Source of the DNA: Halalkalibacillus halophilus DSM 18494
GTDB lineage: Bacteria > Bacillota > Bacilli > Bacillales > Alkalibacillaceae
Reading direction: 5' to 3'
DNA: 64,000 nucleotides
NCBI RefSeq assembly: GCF_000423105.1
Contig: NZ_KE383978.1
Coordinates: 157,135 to 221,134 of the forward strand
Within the stretch, counting starts at the first letter, position 1. Each line of letters begins with the position of its first letter. Shown one piece after another: positions 26,758 through 34,175 of this stretch. The position numbers and the translations under genes were made by a program. The notes beneath the pieces were generated by a model. It was not told the DNA's origin. It saw only the letters and a program-made list of their open reading frames with translations, and did not search any database.

Positions 26758-27705
26758 ATGAAGAAGATTTTAATTACTGGTGCATTGGGGCAAATCGGTT
26801 CAGAGTTAACCACCAAATTGCGTGAGATTTATGGAACGGATAACGTGGTTGCAACCGATATTCGTGAAGCCGATAGTCCAGTGGTAACTGGTGGACCATT
26901 TGAAATATTAGATGTAACCGATTATGAAAAGATGTTGATGATTGCAAAGAAGTACCAAGTGGATACGGTAATTCATTTAGCCGCACTACTTTCAGCAAAA
27001 GCAGAAAATAATCCACAATTAGCATGGAATCTAAATATGAATGGACTAATGAATGCCCTAGAAGTTGCGAGAGAATTGGATACGAAATTCTTCACCCCAA
27101 GTTCAATTGGTGCATTTGGTCCGAACACACCTAAAGACCTTACTCCTCAAGACACGATTCAGCGTCCAACGACGATGTATGGAGTTAATAAGGTAGCTGG
27201 AGAACTTTTGTGTGATTATTACTATAATCGCTTCGGAGTTGATACAAGAGGAGTTCGCTTTCCTGGATTGATCTCTTATGTAACAGAACCAGGTGGAGGA
27301 ACGACGGATTATGCAGTAGAGATCTATTACGAAGCACTTAAAAAAGGTAGCTATACCTCCTATATTGCAGAAGGAACCCAAATGGATATGATGTATATGC
27401 CAGACGCTGTGAATGCAATTATCCAATTGATGGAAGCTGATTCTGAAAAGCTTGTTCACCGAAATGCTTTTAATATTACAGCAGTAAGTGCTTCACCAGA
27501 AGATTTTGAAGCGGCAATCAAAAAGCAACTTCCAGAGTTTACGATGGACTATAAGGTCGACCCTGTCCGTCAAAAAATCGCTGAAAGTTGGCCGAATTCC
27601 ATTGACTGTGCAGCAGCGAAAGACGAATGGGGCTTTGAAGCCAAATATGATATCGATAAAATGACAACAGATATGTTAGAAAAGTTACGAGAGAAATTAG
27701 GATAA
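26758..27705 (+). CDS. tdh: L-threonine 3-dehydrogenase, short-chain (SDR) type
   Basis: 315-aa extended SDR, not the zinc-dependent alcohol-dehydrogenase-type Tdh of E. coli. NAD-binding GALGQIG is at the N-terminus, TVIHLAALLSAKAE follows and the catalytic pair is in YGVNK. GVRFPGLISY and GGGTTDYAVEIYYEAL resemble the threonine-dehydrogenase branch of the GalE-like family. It oxidises threonine to 2-amino-3-oxobutyrate for Kbl, encoded just upstream. The position next to kbl makes the substrate assignment firm. Confidence 0.9.
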   Translation: MKKILITGALGQIGSELTTKLREIYGTDNVVATDIREADSPVVTGGPFEILDVTDYEKMLMIAKKYQVDTVIHLAALLSAKAENNPQLAWNLNMNGLMNALEVARELDTKFFTPSSIGAFGPNTPKDLTPQDTIQRPTTMYGVNKVAGELLCDYYYNRFGVDTRGVRFPGLISYVTEPGGGTTDYAVEIYYEALKKGSYTSYIAEGTQMDMMYMPDAVNAIIQLMEADSEKLVHRNAFNITAVSASPEDFEAAIKKQLPEFTMDYKVDPVRQKIAESWPNSIDCAAAKDEWGFEAKYDIDKMTTDMLEKLREKLG

Positions 27706-27708
27706 AGA

Positions 27709-27742
27709 ATAAAAAGACATTGCCTGCGCAATGTCTTTTTAT
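27709..27742. terminator. Bidirectional terminator after tdh
   Basis: A 15-bp perfect stem (27709-27723 with 27728-27742) has a 4-nt loop and A/T runs on both sides. Minus-strand transcripts entering from the TPR gene would also end here, after copying the repeat array. Confidence 0.9.
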
Positions 27743-27765
27743 TTCTAAGTGGCTGTGGGGTAACT

Positions 27766-27950
27766 CCAATCAGTGTTCAGGAGTGCCAATCAGTCGTATA
27801 AGGCTCTCCAATCAGTGTTCAGGAGCGCCAATCAGTCGTTAAGACTCTCCAATCAGTGTTCAAAAGCCCCAATCAGTTGTTAACGCACTCCAATCAGTGT
27901 TCAGAAGTGCCAATCAGTCGTTACCGCACTCCAATCAGTCTTCAATAATC
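27766..27950. repeat. Array of nine 20/21-bp units in alternating A/B order, head CCAATCAGT
   Basis: Unit starts are 27766, 27786, 27808, 27828, 27849, 27869, 27890, 27910 and 27931. Type A units (20 bp, CCAATCAGTGTTCAGGAG) alternate with type B units (21-22 bp, CCAATCAGTCGTTA...), giving a 41-42 bp super-repeat. It lies between the tdh terminator and the convergent TPR gene, and it would be part of that gene's 3' UTR. Confidence 0.88.
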
Positions 27951-27966
27951 ATATATCCCAAACTAA

Positions 27967-28446
27967 CTAGCTAAACGTCTCATCTAAACAACTTGCATAA
28001 AACTCAATTAACTCCTGTTCCTCTTTTAGCGATTGATCTTGGGTAGTTTCTAACAACTTTTGAATGATAATCTCCATTGCCAGGTCAGGGTCTCCTTGGT
28101 TATATAAAGCCATCGCAAAATAAACGGACATTTTATTATTCGTAGGAAACTCACTCATTCCGATCTCTAGCGTTTCAACTGCTAAATCATATAAGCCTAC
28201 TGATCGGTAGCTTCTGCCTAAAGAAAGGAGGATTTCTTCCCGTAAATCTAAATTCTCCGCTTCTTCTAGAGCCTGCTTATAATATGTAATCGCTTGTGGA
28301 AACATTTCAAGTTTTTCATGTATGTCTCCCGCATGAAAATATACTTCAGAATTCTGTTCCTGTTCCAATACTTCCAAGATAAGTTTTTGCGCATCTTCCC
28401 ACTGACTGTTTTCTTTAAACTTAAGAATATTTTCTAAATAATTCAT
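27967..28446 (-). CDS. TPR-repeat protein
   Basis: 159 aa with about three tetratricopeptide repeats (AQKLILEVLEQEQNSEVYFHAGDIHEKLEMFPQAITYYKQALEEAE, SLGRSYRSVGLYDLAVETLEIGM). Such proteins serve as protein-interaction scaffolds, and no enzymatic part is present. The frame extends upstream to 28494, but the ATG at 28446 has GGAAG at correct spacing, so it is used. It is monocistronic. Its partner is unknown. Confidence 0.78.
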   Translation of the reverse strand: MNYLENILKFKENSQWEDAQKLILEVLEQEQNSEVYFHAGDIHEKLEMFPQAITYYKQALEEAENLDLREEILLSLGRSYRSVGLYDLAVETLEIGMSEFPTNNKMSVYFAMALYNQGDPDLAMEIIIQKLLETTQDQSLKEEQELIEFYASCLDETFS

Positions 28447-28810
28447 GCAAACACTTCCTTTTATATACAAAATTAAACATAAATTCATATACATATATTT
28501 CTATACTCGAAATAACGCTAAATCACTTTAAATGTAGGGAAATTAACCTACATGACTATATTAGGAGTCACATGCAAGCAGATGCTACCGAATCATAGTC
28601 ATACTTAGCGTACTAAAATTTTGACGTAGAGTGAACAATTATCTACAATTTTAAATTAGTTGTGAAAAATTTACGTGAAAATAGGGTAAACCTATAGTAC
28701 ACAACTTTTACTTAAACATGCAATTTGCTTTGAAAAGCAAGTGCTTCTATTAGACGACATAGAACGGAAGCTGAGCTTTTCCCCAACTACATTACAACAG
28801 GAGGAAAAGA
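28447..28810. other. Spacer with promoter and long leader of the BCCT gene
   Basis: A hairpin ATGTAGG/CCTACAT lies near 28532-28553. The promoter at 28621-28649 leaves a leader of about 155 nt that contains a TTGCTT/AAGCAA hairpin and GGAAGC/GCTTTTCC pairing near 28767-28785. No known riboswitch class is recognisable; the c-di-AMP ydaO motif was considered and not found. Confidence 0.5.
28621..28649 (+). promoter_or_regulatory. Promoter of the BCCT transporter
   Basis: TTGACG (28621-28626), a 17-nt spacer and TACAAT (28644-28649): ten of twelve matches to the sigma-A consensus. Confidence 0.7.
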
Positions 28811-30385
28811 ATGAAGAAAAAGTATCACTCGGATGAGTATTTAGGGACGGGGGTCCAGTGGGGTTCCTTGATCGTAAGCGGTGGCTTCTTATTGCTCTTT
28901 TTATTATTAGCTTTTTTTACACCGGATTTTGCGACGAGCGCTGTAGATGCGTCTTTTAATTTCTCAGTAGAGTATTTTGGATTATATTGGCAGCTGTTAA
29001 TGCTTGCTACATTAATCGTCAGTTTAATATTAATGTTTTCCCGTTATGGGCGTGTAAGACTTGGTGAACAAGCGGCACCAAAATATAGTAACTTCCGCTG
29101 GATAGCGATGATTTTAACAACATTGCTAGCTGCAGGTGGAGTGTTCTGGGCTGCTAGCGAGCCGATTACACATTATATGGATACACCTCCACTATTTGCA
29201 GGTGAAGGTATGAGCGAATGGGAGCGTGTTGTTCCGGGGATGTCACAGGCGTTTTTCCACTGGGGCTTCTCTGCTTGGGCGATCTTAGGAACAGTTGCTA
29301 CGATTGTATTGATGTATGCACACTATCATCGTGGCATGCCTTTAAAACCACGTACGATTTTATTCCCTTTATTTGGCGATAAAATCTTCCGTCGCTTCCA
29401 CCCATTTGGAATGCTTGCAGATATAACTTCTATTATTGCTGTTGCTGCGGGTACGATTGGTGCAATTGGGTTCCTAGGTCTTCAAGCTGCCTATGCTTTT
29501 GAAGATATATTTGGAGTACCAAGTAGTTTATTAACTCAAATTTCATTCATTTTAATACTCGTTGTTATTGCATCCATTTCTGCGATCACTGGTGTGGATA
29601 AAGGGATTCAGACCTTAAGTAGATATAATGTAAGTTTCGCAGTTGTATTAATGATCTTTATTTTGATTGTTGGACCGACCCTATTTATCTTTGATGCGTT
29701 TGTTGCAGCAGAGGCATTTCAACTTCAAAATTATCTAACCATGAGTATGACACGAGCTGACGGTGCTTGGCTTGGTTGGTGGACGATCTTCTTCTGGGGT
29801 TGGTTTATTGGTTTCGGACCAATGATGGCAATCTTTATTAGTCGAATTTCAAGAGGTCGTACAATTCGAGAACTTGTTATTGCTGTAGCATTAATTGCTC
29901 CAATTGTAAGTAACTTCTGGTTTGCAACAATTGGTGGAACAGGGATCTTCCAAGAGATCAACAATCCAGGAAGCGTTTCTGAACCGCTGAATGAAGTCGG
30001 CCAAGAAGCGGCCGTCGCAGCAATCTTAAGCCAGTTGCCACTAGGTGATATACTAGCTATCGGTTTCTTGATCATTACAGTAATTTTCGTTGCAACAACA
30101 ACGGACTCGATGTCATATGCATCTGCGGTTGCTGTTACGGGTAATGATGATCCGAGCAAATATGTTCGAGTATTCTGGGCTCTTGTTTTTGGTGCTGTAG
30201 CCGTGGCATTAATTGTCATTGGTGAAAGTGACGCAGGAGCAAGTGGAGCGGTAGGTATGTTACAGAACTTCATTGTCGTAACAGCTGTTCCCGTTTCGTT
30301 ATTATTGCTCCCACCAGTATGGGATTCTGTAAAAATTGCTGGGAAGCTTGCCATTGAACAAGGAATCAAGAAGAAAGACGATTAA
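28811..30385 (+). CDS. BCCT-family osmolyte transporter
   Basis: 524 aa, about 12 membrane helices, betaine/carnitine/choline transporter family. Landmarks are GGVFWAASEPITHYMDTPP, SQAFFHWGFSAWAILGTVA and the signature helix 8 region WWTIFFWGWFIGFGPMMAIFISRISRGRTIREL. In typical betaine carriers the latter reads W-x-x-W-x-P-F-V; here it is G-F-G-P-M-M, so this is a divergent branch whose substrate (betaine, ectoine, choline or another) should not be assumed. The C-terminal tail is short. It is monocistronic, with a strong promoter, and probably involved in osmoadaptation. Confidence 0.85.
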   Translation: MKKKYHSDEYLGTGVQWGSLIVSGGFLLLFLLLAFFTPDFATSAVDASFNFSVEYFGLYWQLLMLATLIVSLILMFSRYGRVRLGEQAAPKYSNFRWIAMILTTLLAAGGVFWAASEPITHYMDTPPLFAGEGMSEWERVVPGMSQAFFHWGFSAWAILGTVATIVLMYAHYHRGMPLKPRTILFPLFGDKIFRRFHPFGMLADITSIIAVAAGTIGAIGFLGLQAAYAFEDIFGVPSSLLTQISFILILVVIASISAITGVDKGIQTLSRYNVSFAVVLMIFILIVGPTLFIFDAFVAAEAFQLQNYLTMSMTRADGAWLGWWTIFFWGWFIGFGPMMAIFISRISRGRTIRELVIAVALIAPIVSNFWFATIGGTGIFQEINNPGSVSEPLNEVGQEAAVAAILSQLPLGDILAIGFLIITVIFVATTTDSMSYASAVAVTGNDDPSKYVRVFWALVFGAVAVALIVIGESDAGASGAVGMLQNFIVVTAVPVSLLLLPPVWDSVKIAGKLAIEQGIKKKDD

Positions 30386-30394
30386 TCTTTTGAT

Positions 30395-30427
30395 GAGTTC
30401 ACCAACTTGGTGGGCTCTCTTTTTTTG
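30395..30427 (+). terminator. Terminator of the BCCT gene
   Basis: A 9-bp stem (30395-30403 with 30409-30417, two G-U) is followed by CTTTTTTTG. Confidence 0.75.
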
Positions 30428-30460
30428 CAAATGAAAATATGGTTAGGAAGAATGGTCAAG

Positions 30461-30469
30461 TGGTATAAT
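30461..30469 (+). promoter_or_regulatory. Extended -10 promoter of the thioesterase gene
   Basis: TGgTATAAT lies 28 nt before the start codon. The -35 is poor. Confidence 0.5.
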
Positions 30470-30497
30470 AGTATTATAATAAGAAGAGGTGATTTAT

Positions 30498-31028
30498 ATG
30501 GAAGCAAAGCCATGTCTTTATTCGTTAACAGTGAAAAACTCCCACGTGTTGCCACCAGATACAAATAGTCACGGAACTTTATTTGGCGGAAAGCTGATGG
30601 CTTACTTAGATGATGTAGCAGCAATTGCAGCAACTCGACATGCGCGCATGCCTGTTGTTACCGCTTCTACTGACTCAGTCGACTTCTTAGCACCAGTAAA
30701 ATCAGGACACACGATTTGCTTAGAAGCTTTTGTTACGTGGACACACCACACGTCTATGGAGATTTTTGTGAAAGCCATTACCGAAAATTTATTAACAGGT
30801 GAGCGTAAAGTATGTACAACAGCATTCATGACAATGGTTGCTGTGAACGAAAGTGGAAAACCAGTTGAAGTGCCATCTGTATATCCCGAAACGGATCAAG
30901 AGAAATGGCTACATGAAGGTGGGCCAAAACGTGCAGAACACCGTAAAGAACGAAGAGCACATTCGAAAGAACTAGCAGAACGATTTGGAACGTATTTCCC
31001 GTGGGATACACCATTAAATGAATCATAA
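30498..31028 (+). CDS. Hotdog-fold acyl-CoA thioesterase (YkhA-like)
   Basis: 176 aa. PPDTNSHGTLFGGKLMAYLDDVAAIAATRHAR contains the H-G-x-x-F/Y-G-G and D motif of the acyl-CoA hydrolase family, and VDFLAPVKSGHTI is the second typical strand. It hydrolyses medium- or long-chain acyl-CoA, perhaps as housekeeping for CoA recycling. The in-frame GTG at 30489 overlaps the GAGGTG, so the ATG at 30498 is used. Basic C-terminal region (KRAEHRKERRAHSKE). Confidence 0.85.
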   Translation: MEAKPCLYSLTVKNSHVLPPDTNSHGTLFGGKLMAYLDDVAAIAATRHARMPVVTASTDSVDFLAPVKSGHTICLEAFVTWTHHTSMEIFVKAITENLLTGERKVCTTAFMTMVAVNESGKPVEVPSVYPETDQEKWLHEGGPKRAEHRKERRAHSKELAERFGTYFPWDTPLNES

Positions 31029-31030
31029 GA

Positions 31031-31062
31031 AAAAGCACCCAAACTTCTAATTGGGTGCTTTT
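31031..31062. terminator. Bidirectional terminator overlapping a coding end
   Basis: A perfect 12-bp stem, AAAAGCACCCAA/TTGGGTGCTTTT. The stop codon of the minus-strand cyclase gene (31047-31049) sits in its loop, and the right arm encodes the last residues of that protein. Confidence 0.9.
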
Positions 31063-31979
31063 ACTATTTCTCGACTTACTACTATATTCTTCCCTTGCTG
31101 CTTCGCTTGATAAAGTAACTGATCGACTTCATGGACCAATTGATCTTTATTGGTATCTTGAGTTGGATGCGTAGTGATTACACCAGCACTTATAGTAATG
31201 GATTTCTTCAACCCAGGTTGTACAAGAAAGTTCAATTGTTCTAAGTTTGTGCGGAATTTTTCTGTAATCGCAACCACGTCGGAGTGATCCATATTTGATA
31301 CGATGAACATGAATTCTTCTCCCCCGTAACGAGCAGCTTGCATTGGCAAATCGTAGATTACGTCATTCATTAATTCTCCAATCACTTGGATACATTCATC
31401 TCCTTTAGGGTGACCATATGTATCGTTGAAGGTTTTGAAATTATCTATATCAAACATTACTAATGAAATAGAATTACTCTTGCTCCATTCAGATTCTAAT
31501 GTATGATCGAATCCACGTCGATTTAGCACCCCACATAAGGGATCAAGGTATGCATATTTCTCCATTTTGCGATTTAGCTTCTGAAGTTTTTCCTCTGCTA
31601 ATACTCTTTCCGTAATGTTCACATGGGAAATGACAGCACCTTCAATTTCACTCGATTCTTGGTAAAGAGGAGTGACATCCATTTGAAACCATCGTTTTTC
31701 TTCTTCTGAATGGCAAGGGTACTGCTTACCAAAGTGGGTATGTTCTCCGGTTAAAACCGATTGAATCCCATTATATATATCCTGTGTAGTTTGATGATTA
31801 ACGACACTTAAGTAATTTTGTTCAATAATGAAAATATGCTTTCCTTCTGGTGTATTTTCATTCGTAAACTTGTTCCAAGCATCGTTCGTTGAAATAATAA
31901 TTCCGTTTATGTCTATGATCGCTATTTGATAAAGGATCGAATCAATGATGTTTTGATAAAATTTAGGGTTTGTTTTCAT
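31047..31979 (-). CDS. PAS-GGDEF diguanylate cyclase
   Basis: 310 aa. Residues about 10-130 form a PAS domain (IIDSILYQIAIIDINGIIISTNDAWNKF, then VISHVNITERVLAEEKL). A short coiled coil leads to a GGDEF domain at about 145-305: DPLCGVLNRRGF, FDIDNFKTFNDTYGHPKGD and intact GGEEF. It should synthesise c-di-GMP in response to a small ligand or redox cue bound by PAS. No EAL domain and no membrane segment, so it is cytosolic. The gene is monocistronic and convergent with the thioesterase gene. A second cyclase lies at 17-19 kb. Confidence 0.92.
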   Translation of the reverse strand: MKTNPKFYQNIIDSILYQIAIIDINGIIISTNDAWNKFTNENTPEGKHIFIIEQNYLSVVNHQTTQDIYNGIQSVLTGEHTHFGKQYPCHSEEEKRWFQMDVTPLYQESSEIEGAVISHVNITERVLAEEKLQKLNRKMEKYAYLDPLCGVLNRRGFDHTLESEWSKSNSISLVMFDIDNFKTFNDTYGHPKGDECIQVIGELMNDVIYDLPMQAARYGGEEFMFIVSNMDHSDVVAITEKFRTNLEQLNFLVQPGLKKSITISAGVITTHPTQDTNKDQLVHEVDQLLYQAKQQGKNIVVSREIVKAPN

Positions 31980-32073
31980 GCGCGTACCACCTTCTGATGT
32001 GTTTTATCTACACTGTACCCTATTTTAATAACTAATAATTAAGAATTAGGAAAAAAGTCTAATAAATCTCAAA

Positions 32074-32102
32074 TTGACTTAAAATTCGAAAAAGGATAAA
32101 CT
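32074..32102 (+). promoter_or_regulatory. Promoter of the hut operon
   Basis: TTGACT (32074-32079), a 17-nt spacer and TAAACT (32097-32102) lie 36 nt before hutP. Confidence 0.65.
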
Positions 32103-32138
32103 GAAATTAGAAACTAAATTAAAAAAGTTGGTTTTCAG

Positions 32139-32591
32139 ATGGTAGATGAAAAGCAAGATACTCGAATTGGAAAGCGGGCCCTACAGTTAGTATTAGCCAA
32201 TAGTGAGGAGATCAAGGTGCTTGAGCAACAATTCGAACAGGAAAAATTGCAGTATTGTACTGGAAAAACAGGATCGATGGATTTGCAGAAAGTTGTTTCC
32301 GCCATGGAGACGGCTGCAAAGCGTAACGGTTTAATTGAAGAAGGATTGTATCGTGAAATGCACGCGCTGTATCATGCAATTCTAGAAGCCGTCCAAGGAG
32401 TTACTCGTGGTCAAGTGCAATTAGGCGAAGTGATGCGAACTGTTGGGCTACGATTTGCGATTGTGCGTGGTAGGCCTTATCGAAAAGAAGCAGAAGGTGA
32501 ATGGATTGCTGTTGCGTTATATGGGACGATTGGTGCGCCGATTAAAGGTCTCGAACATGAAACAGCAGGTCTAGGAATCAATCATATATAA
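32139..32591 (+). CDS. hutP: Hut operon antiterminator HutP
   Basis: 150-aa RNA-binding regulator. With histidine and Mg2+ bound, it attaches to UAG repeats in the hut leader and lets transcription pass the terminator before hutH. The metal-binding histidines are present as H75 and H79 (EMHALYHAI) and H140 (LEHETAG), each two positions later than in the B. subtilis protein. It is the first gene of the operon. The matching RNA target begins 14 nt after its stop (32605-32662). Confidence 0.95.
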   Translation: MVDEKQDTRIGKRALQLVLANSEEIKVLEQQFEQEKLQYCTGKTGSMDLQKVVSAMETAAKRNGLIEEGLYREMHALYHAILEAVQGVTRGQVQLGEVMRTVGLRFAIVRGRPYRKEAEGEWIAVALYGTIGAPIKGLEHETAGLGINHI

Positions 32592-32604
32592 AATATTTTG
32601 CCCA

Positions 32605-32621
32605 TAGCGAATAGACAATAG
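32605..32621 (+). promoter_or_regulatory. HutP-binding RNA site: three UAG triplets
   Basis: UAG occurs at 32605, 32612 and 32619 with exactly 4 nt between copies, the spacing known for HutP recognition. The last triplet touches the 5' arm of the terminator. Confidence 0.85.
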
Positions 32622-32662
32622 GGGGCTTGTTCTTAGTAATGCCTAAGAACAGGTCCCTTTTT
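32621..32662 (+). terminator. Conditional terminator between hutP and hutH
   Basis: A 15-bp stem (32621-32636 with 32643-32657, two G-U) has a 6-nt loop, then TTTTTG. It is expected to stop transcription unless HutP is loaded with histidine. Confidence 0.88.
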
Positions 32663-32684
32663 GTGTGGAAGGAGAGGTGAGCGT

Positions 32685-34175
32685 GTGGAGTTAAAAGGAT
32701 ATGGTTTAACCTTACAAGAAGTACAAGAGGTCGTTTATAACTATGAACATGTGACGATCTCTGATGAAGCGTTGGAAGGCGTGCGGGATAGTCGCAGACT
32801 TGTGGAGGAAAAAATCGAGCAGCATGAAGTTATCTATGGAATCAATACGGGGTTCGGAAAGTTCAGTGATATCGAAATTAACGCTTGTGATGTAAATGAA
32901 TTGCAATTGCATTTAATTCACTCACATGCGTGTGGTGTTGGAGAACCTTTTAAAGAAGAAGTAAGCAGGACAATGTTATTACTCCGTGCCAATGCGTTAC
33001 TTAAAGGGTTCTCAGGGGTTCGTCCAGTCCTGATTGAAAGGTTAGTAGATTTCTTAAACTATAAAATACATCCAGTGATCCCCTCACAAGGTTCATTAGG
33101 AGCTAGTGGGGACTTGGCGCCGCTAGCACATCTAGCTTTAGTCTTGATTGGGGAAGGGGAAGTTTTTCAAGATGATAAAAGGGTGAAATCTGGAACTGTA
33201 CTGGCACAGCATCAATTAGAGCCGATTCAATTACAGGCAAAAGAAGGATTAGCGTTAATTAACGGAACCCAAGCAATGACTGCTATAGGTGCCCTTAATT
33301 ATCTACAGGCGGAGCGATTGTTCTTTCAGTCCGAACAAATTGCAGCCATGACGCTTGAGGGACTACGCGGTGTGATGGATGCATTTAATGAAAAGATTCA
33401 TCAAGCCCGTGGGTTTAAAGAACAAATCGATGTTGCGGCAAGGATACGTGGTTACGTCAGGGGCAGCGAGTTAGTAACCAGACAAGGGGAGATTCGTGTG
33501 CAAGATGCGTATTCCCTTAGGTGTATCCCTCAGGTTTTAGGTGCAAGCTTACAAACACTAGCTTATGTGAAAGATAAGTTGGAGATTGAGATCAATGCGG
33601 CGACAGATAATCCATTAATTTTTACAGATGATGGTGAAATTATTTCTGGTGGAAACTTTCACGGGCAACCGGTAGCGATCGCGATGGACTTATTAAAAAT
33701 TGGAGTAGCCGAAGTAGCGAACATATCAGAACGAAGGATTGAAAGACTGGTGAACCCGCAGTTAAATGATCTACCACCATTTTTAAGTCCGGAACCAGGC
33801 TTGCAATCTGGTGCGATGATTATGCAGTATACGGCTGCATCTTTGGTTTCTGAAAATAAAACATTGGCGCACCCAGCTAGCGTGGACTCGATTCCCTCTT
33901 CTGCCAATCAAGAAGATCATGTCAGCATGGGTACAACGGGAGCGAGACATGCAGATCAAATCATTCAAAACGCACATCGAGTGATTGCGATCGAGCTCAT
34001 TTGCGCTTTACAAGCTGCGGAGATTCGGGGGATTGAGAAGCTAGGAACGCATTCCAGGAAGTTGTATCAAGAAGCACGTGAAATAGTGCCATCGATTACG
34101 AAAGATCGTGTATTTTCAACGGATATTGAATCGTTAACGAGTTGGTTAATCAATAGAAAGGGAGCGATGGAATGA
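32685..34175 (+). CDS. hutH: Histidine ammonia-lyase
   Basis: 496 aa from GTG 32685, chosen because GGAG and GAGGTGA (32671-32680) lie just before it; in-frame starts further upstream would overlap the terminator. It removes ammonia from histidine to give urocanate. The autocatalytic MIO cofactor triad A140-S141-G142 lies in GSLGASGDLAPLAH. YGINTGFGKF and the C-terminal region SSANQEDHVSMG are family standard. It overlaps hutU by 4 nt (ATGA). Confidence 0.96.
   Translation: MELKGYGLTLQEVQEVVYNYEHVTISDEALEGVRDSRRLVEEKIEQHEVIYGINTGFGKFSDIEINACDVNELQLHLIHSHACGVGEPFKEEVSRTMLLLRANALLKGFSGVRPVLIERLVDFLNYKIHPVIPSQGSLGASGDLAPLAHLALVLIGEGEVFQDDKRVKSGTVLAQHQLEPIQLQAKEGLALINGTQAMTAIGALNYLQAERLFFQSEQIAAMTLEGLRGVMDAFNEKIHQARGFKEQIDVAARIRGYVRGSELVTRQGEIRVQDAYSLRCIPQVLGASLQTLAYVKDKLEIEINAATDNPLIFTDDGEIISGGNFHGQPVAIAMDLLKIGVAEVANISERRIERLVNPQLNDLPPFLSPEPGLQSGAMIMQYTAASLVSENKTLAHPASVDSIPSSANQEDHVSMGTTGARHADQIIQNAHRVIAIELICALQAAEIRGIEKLGTHSRKLYQEAREIVPSITKDRVFSTDIESLTSWLINRKGAME

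Noticed and set aside
28650..28810. c-di-AMP (ydaO) riboswitch in the leader of the BCCT gene
   Set aside because: The leader is long enough and has hairpins, but the conserved ydaO core is not found.
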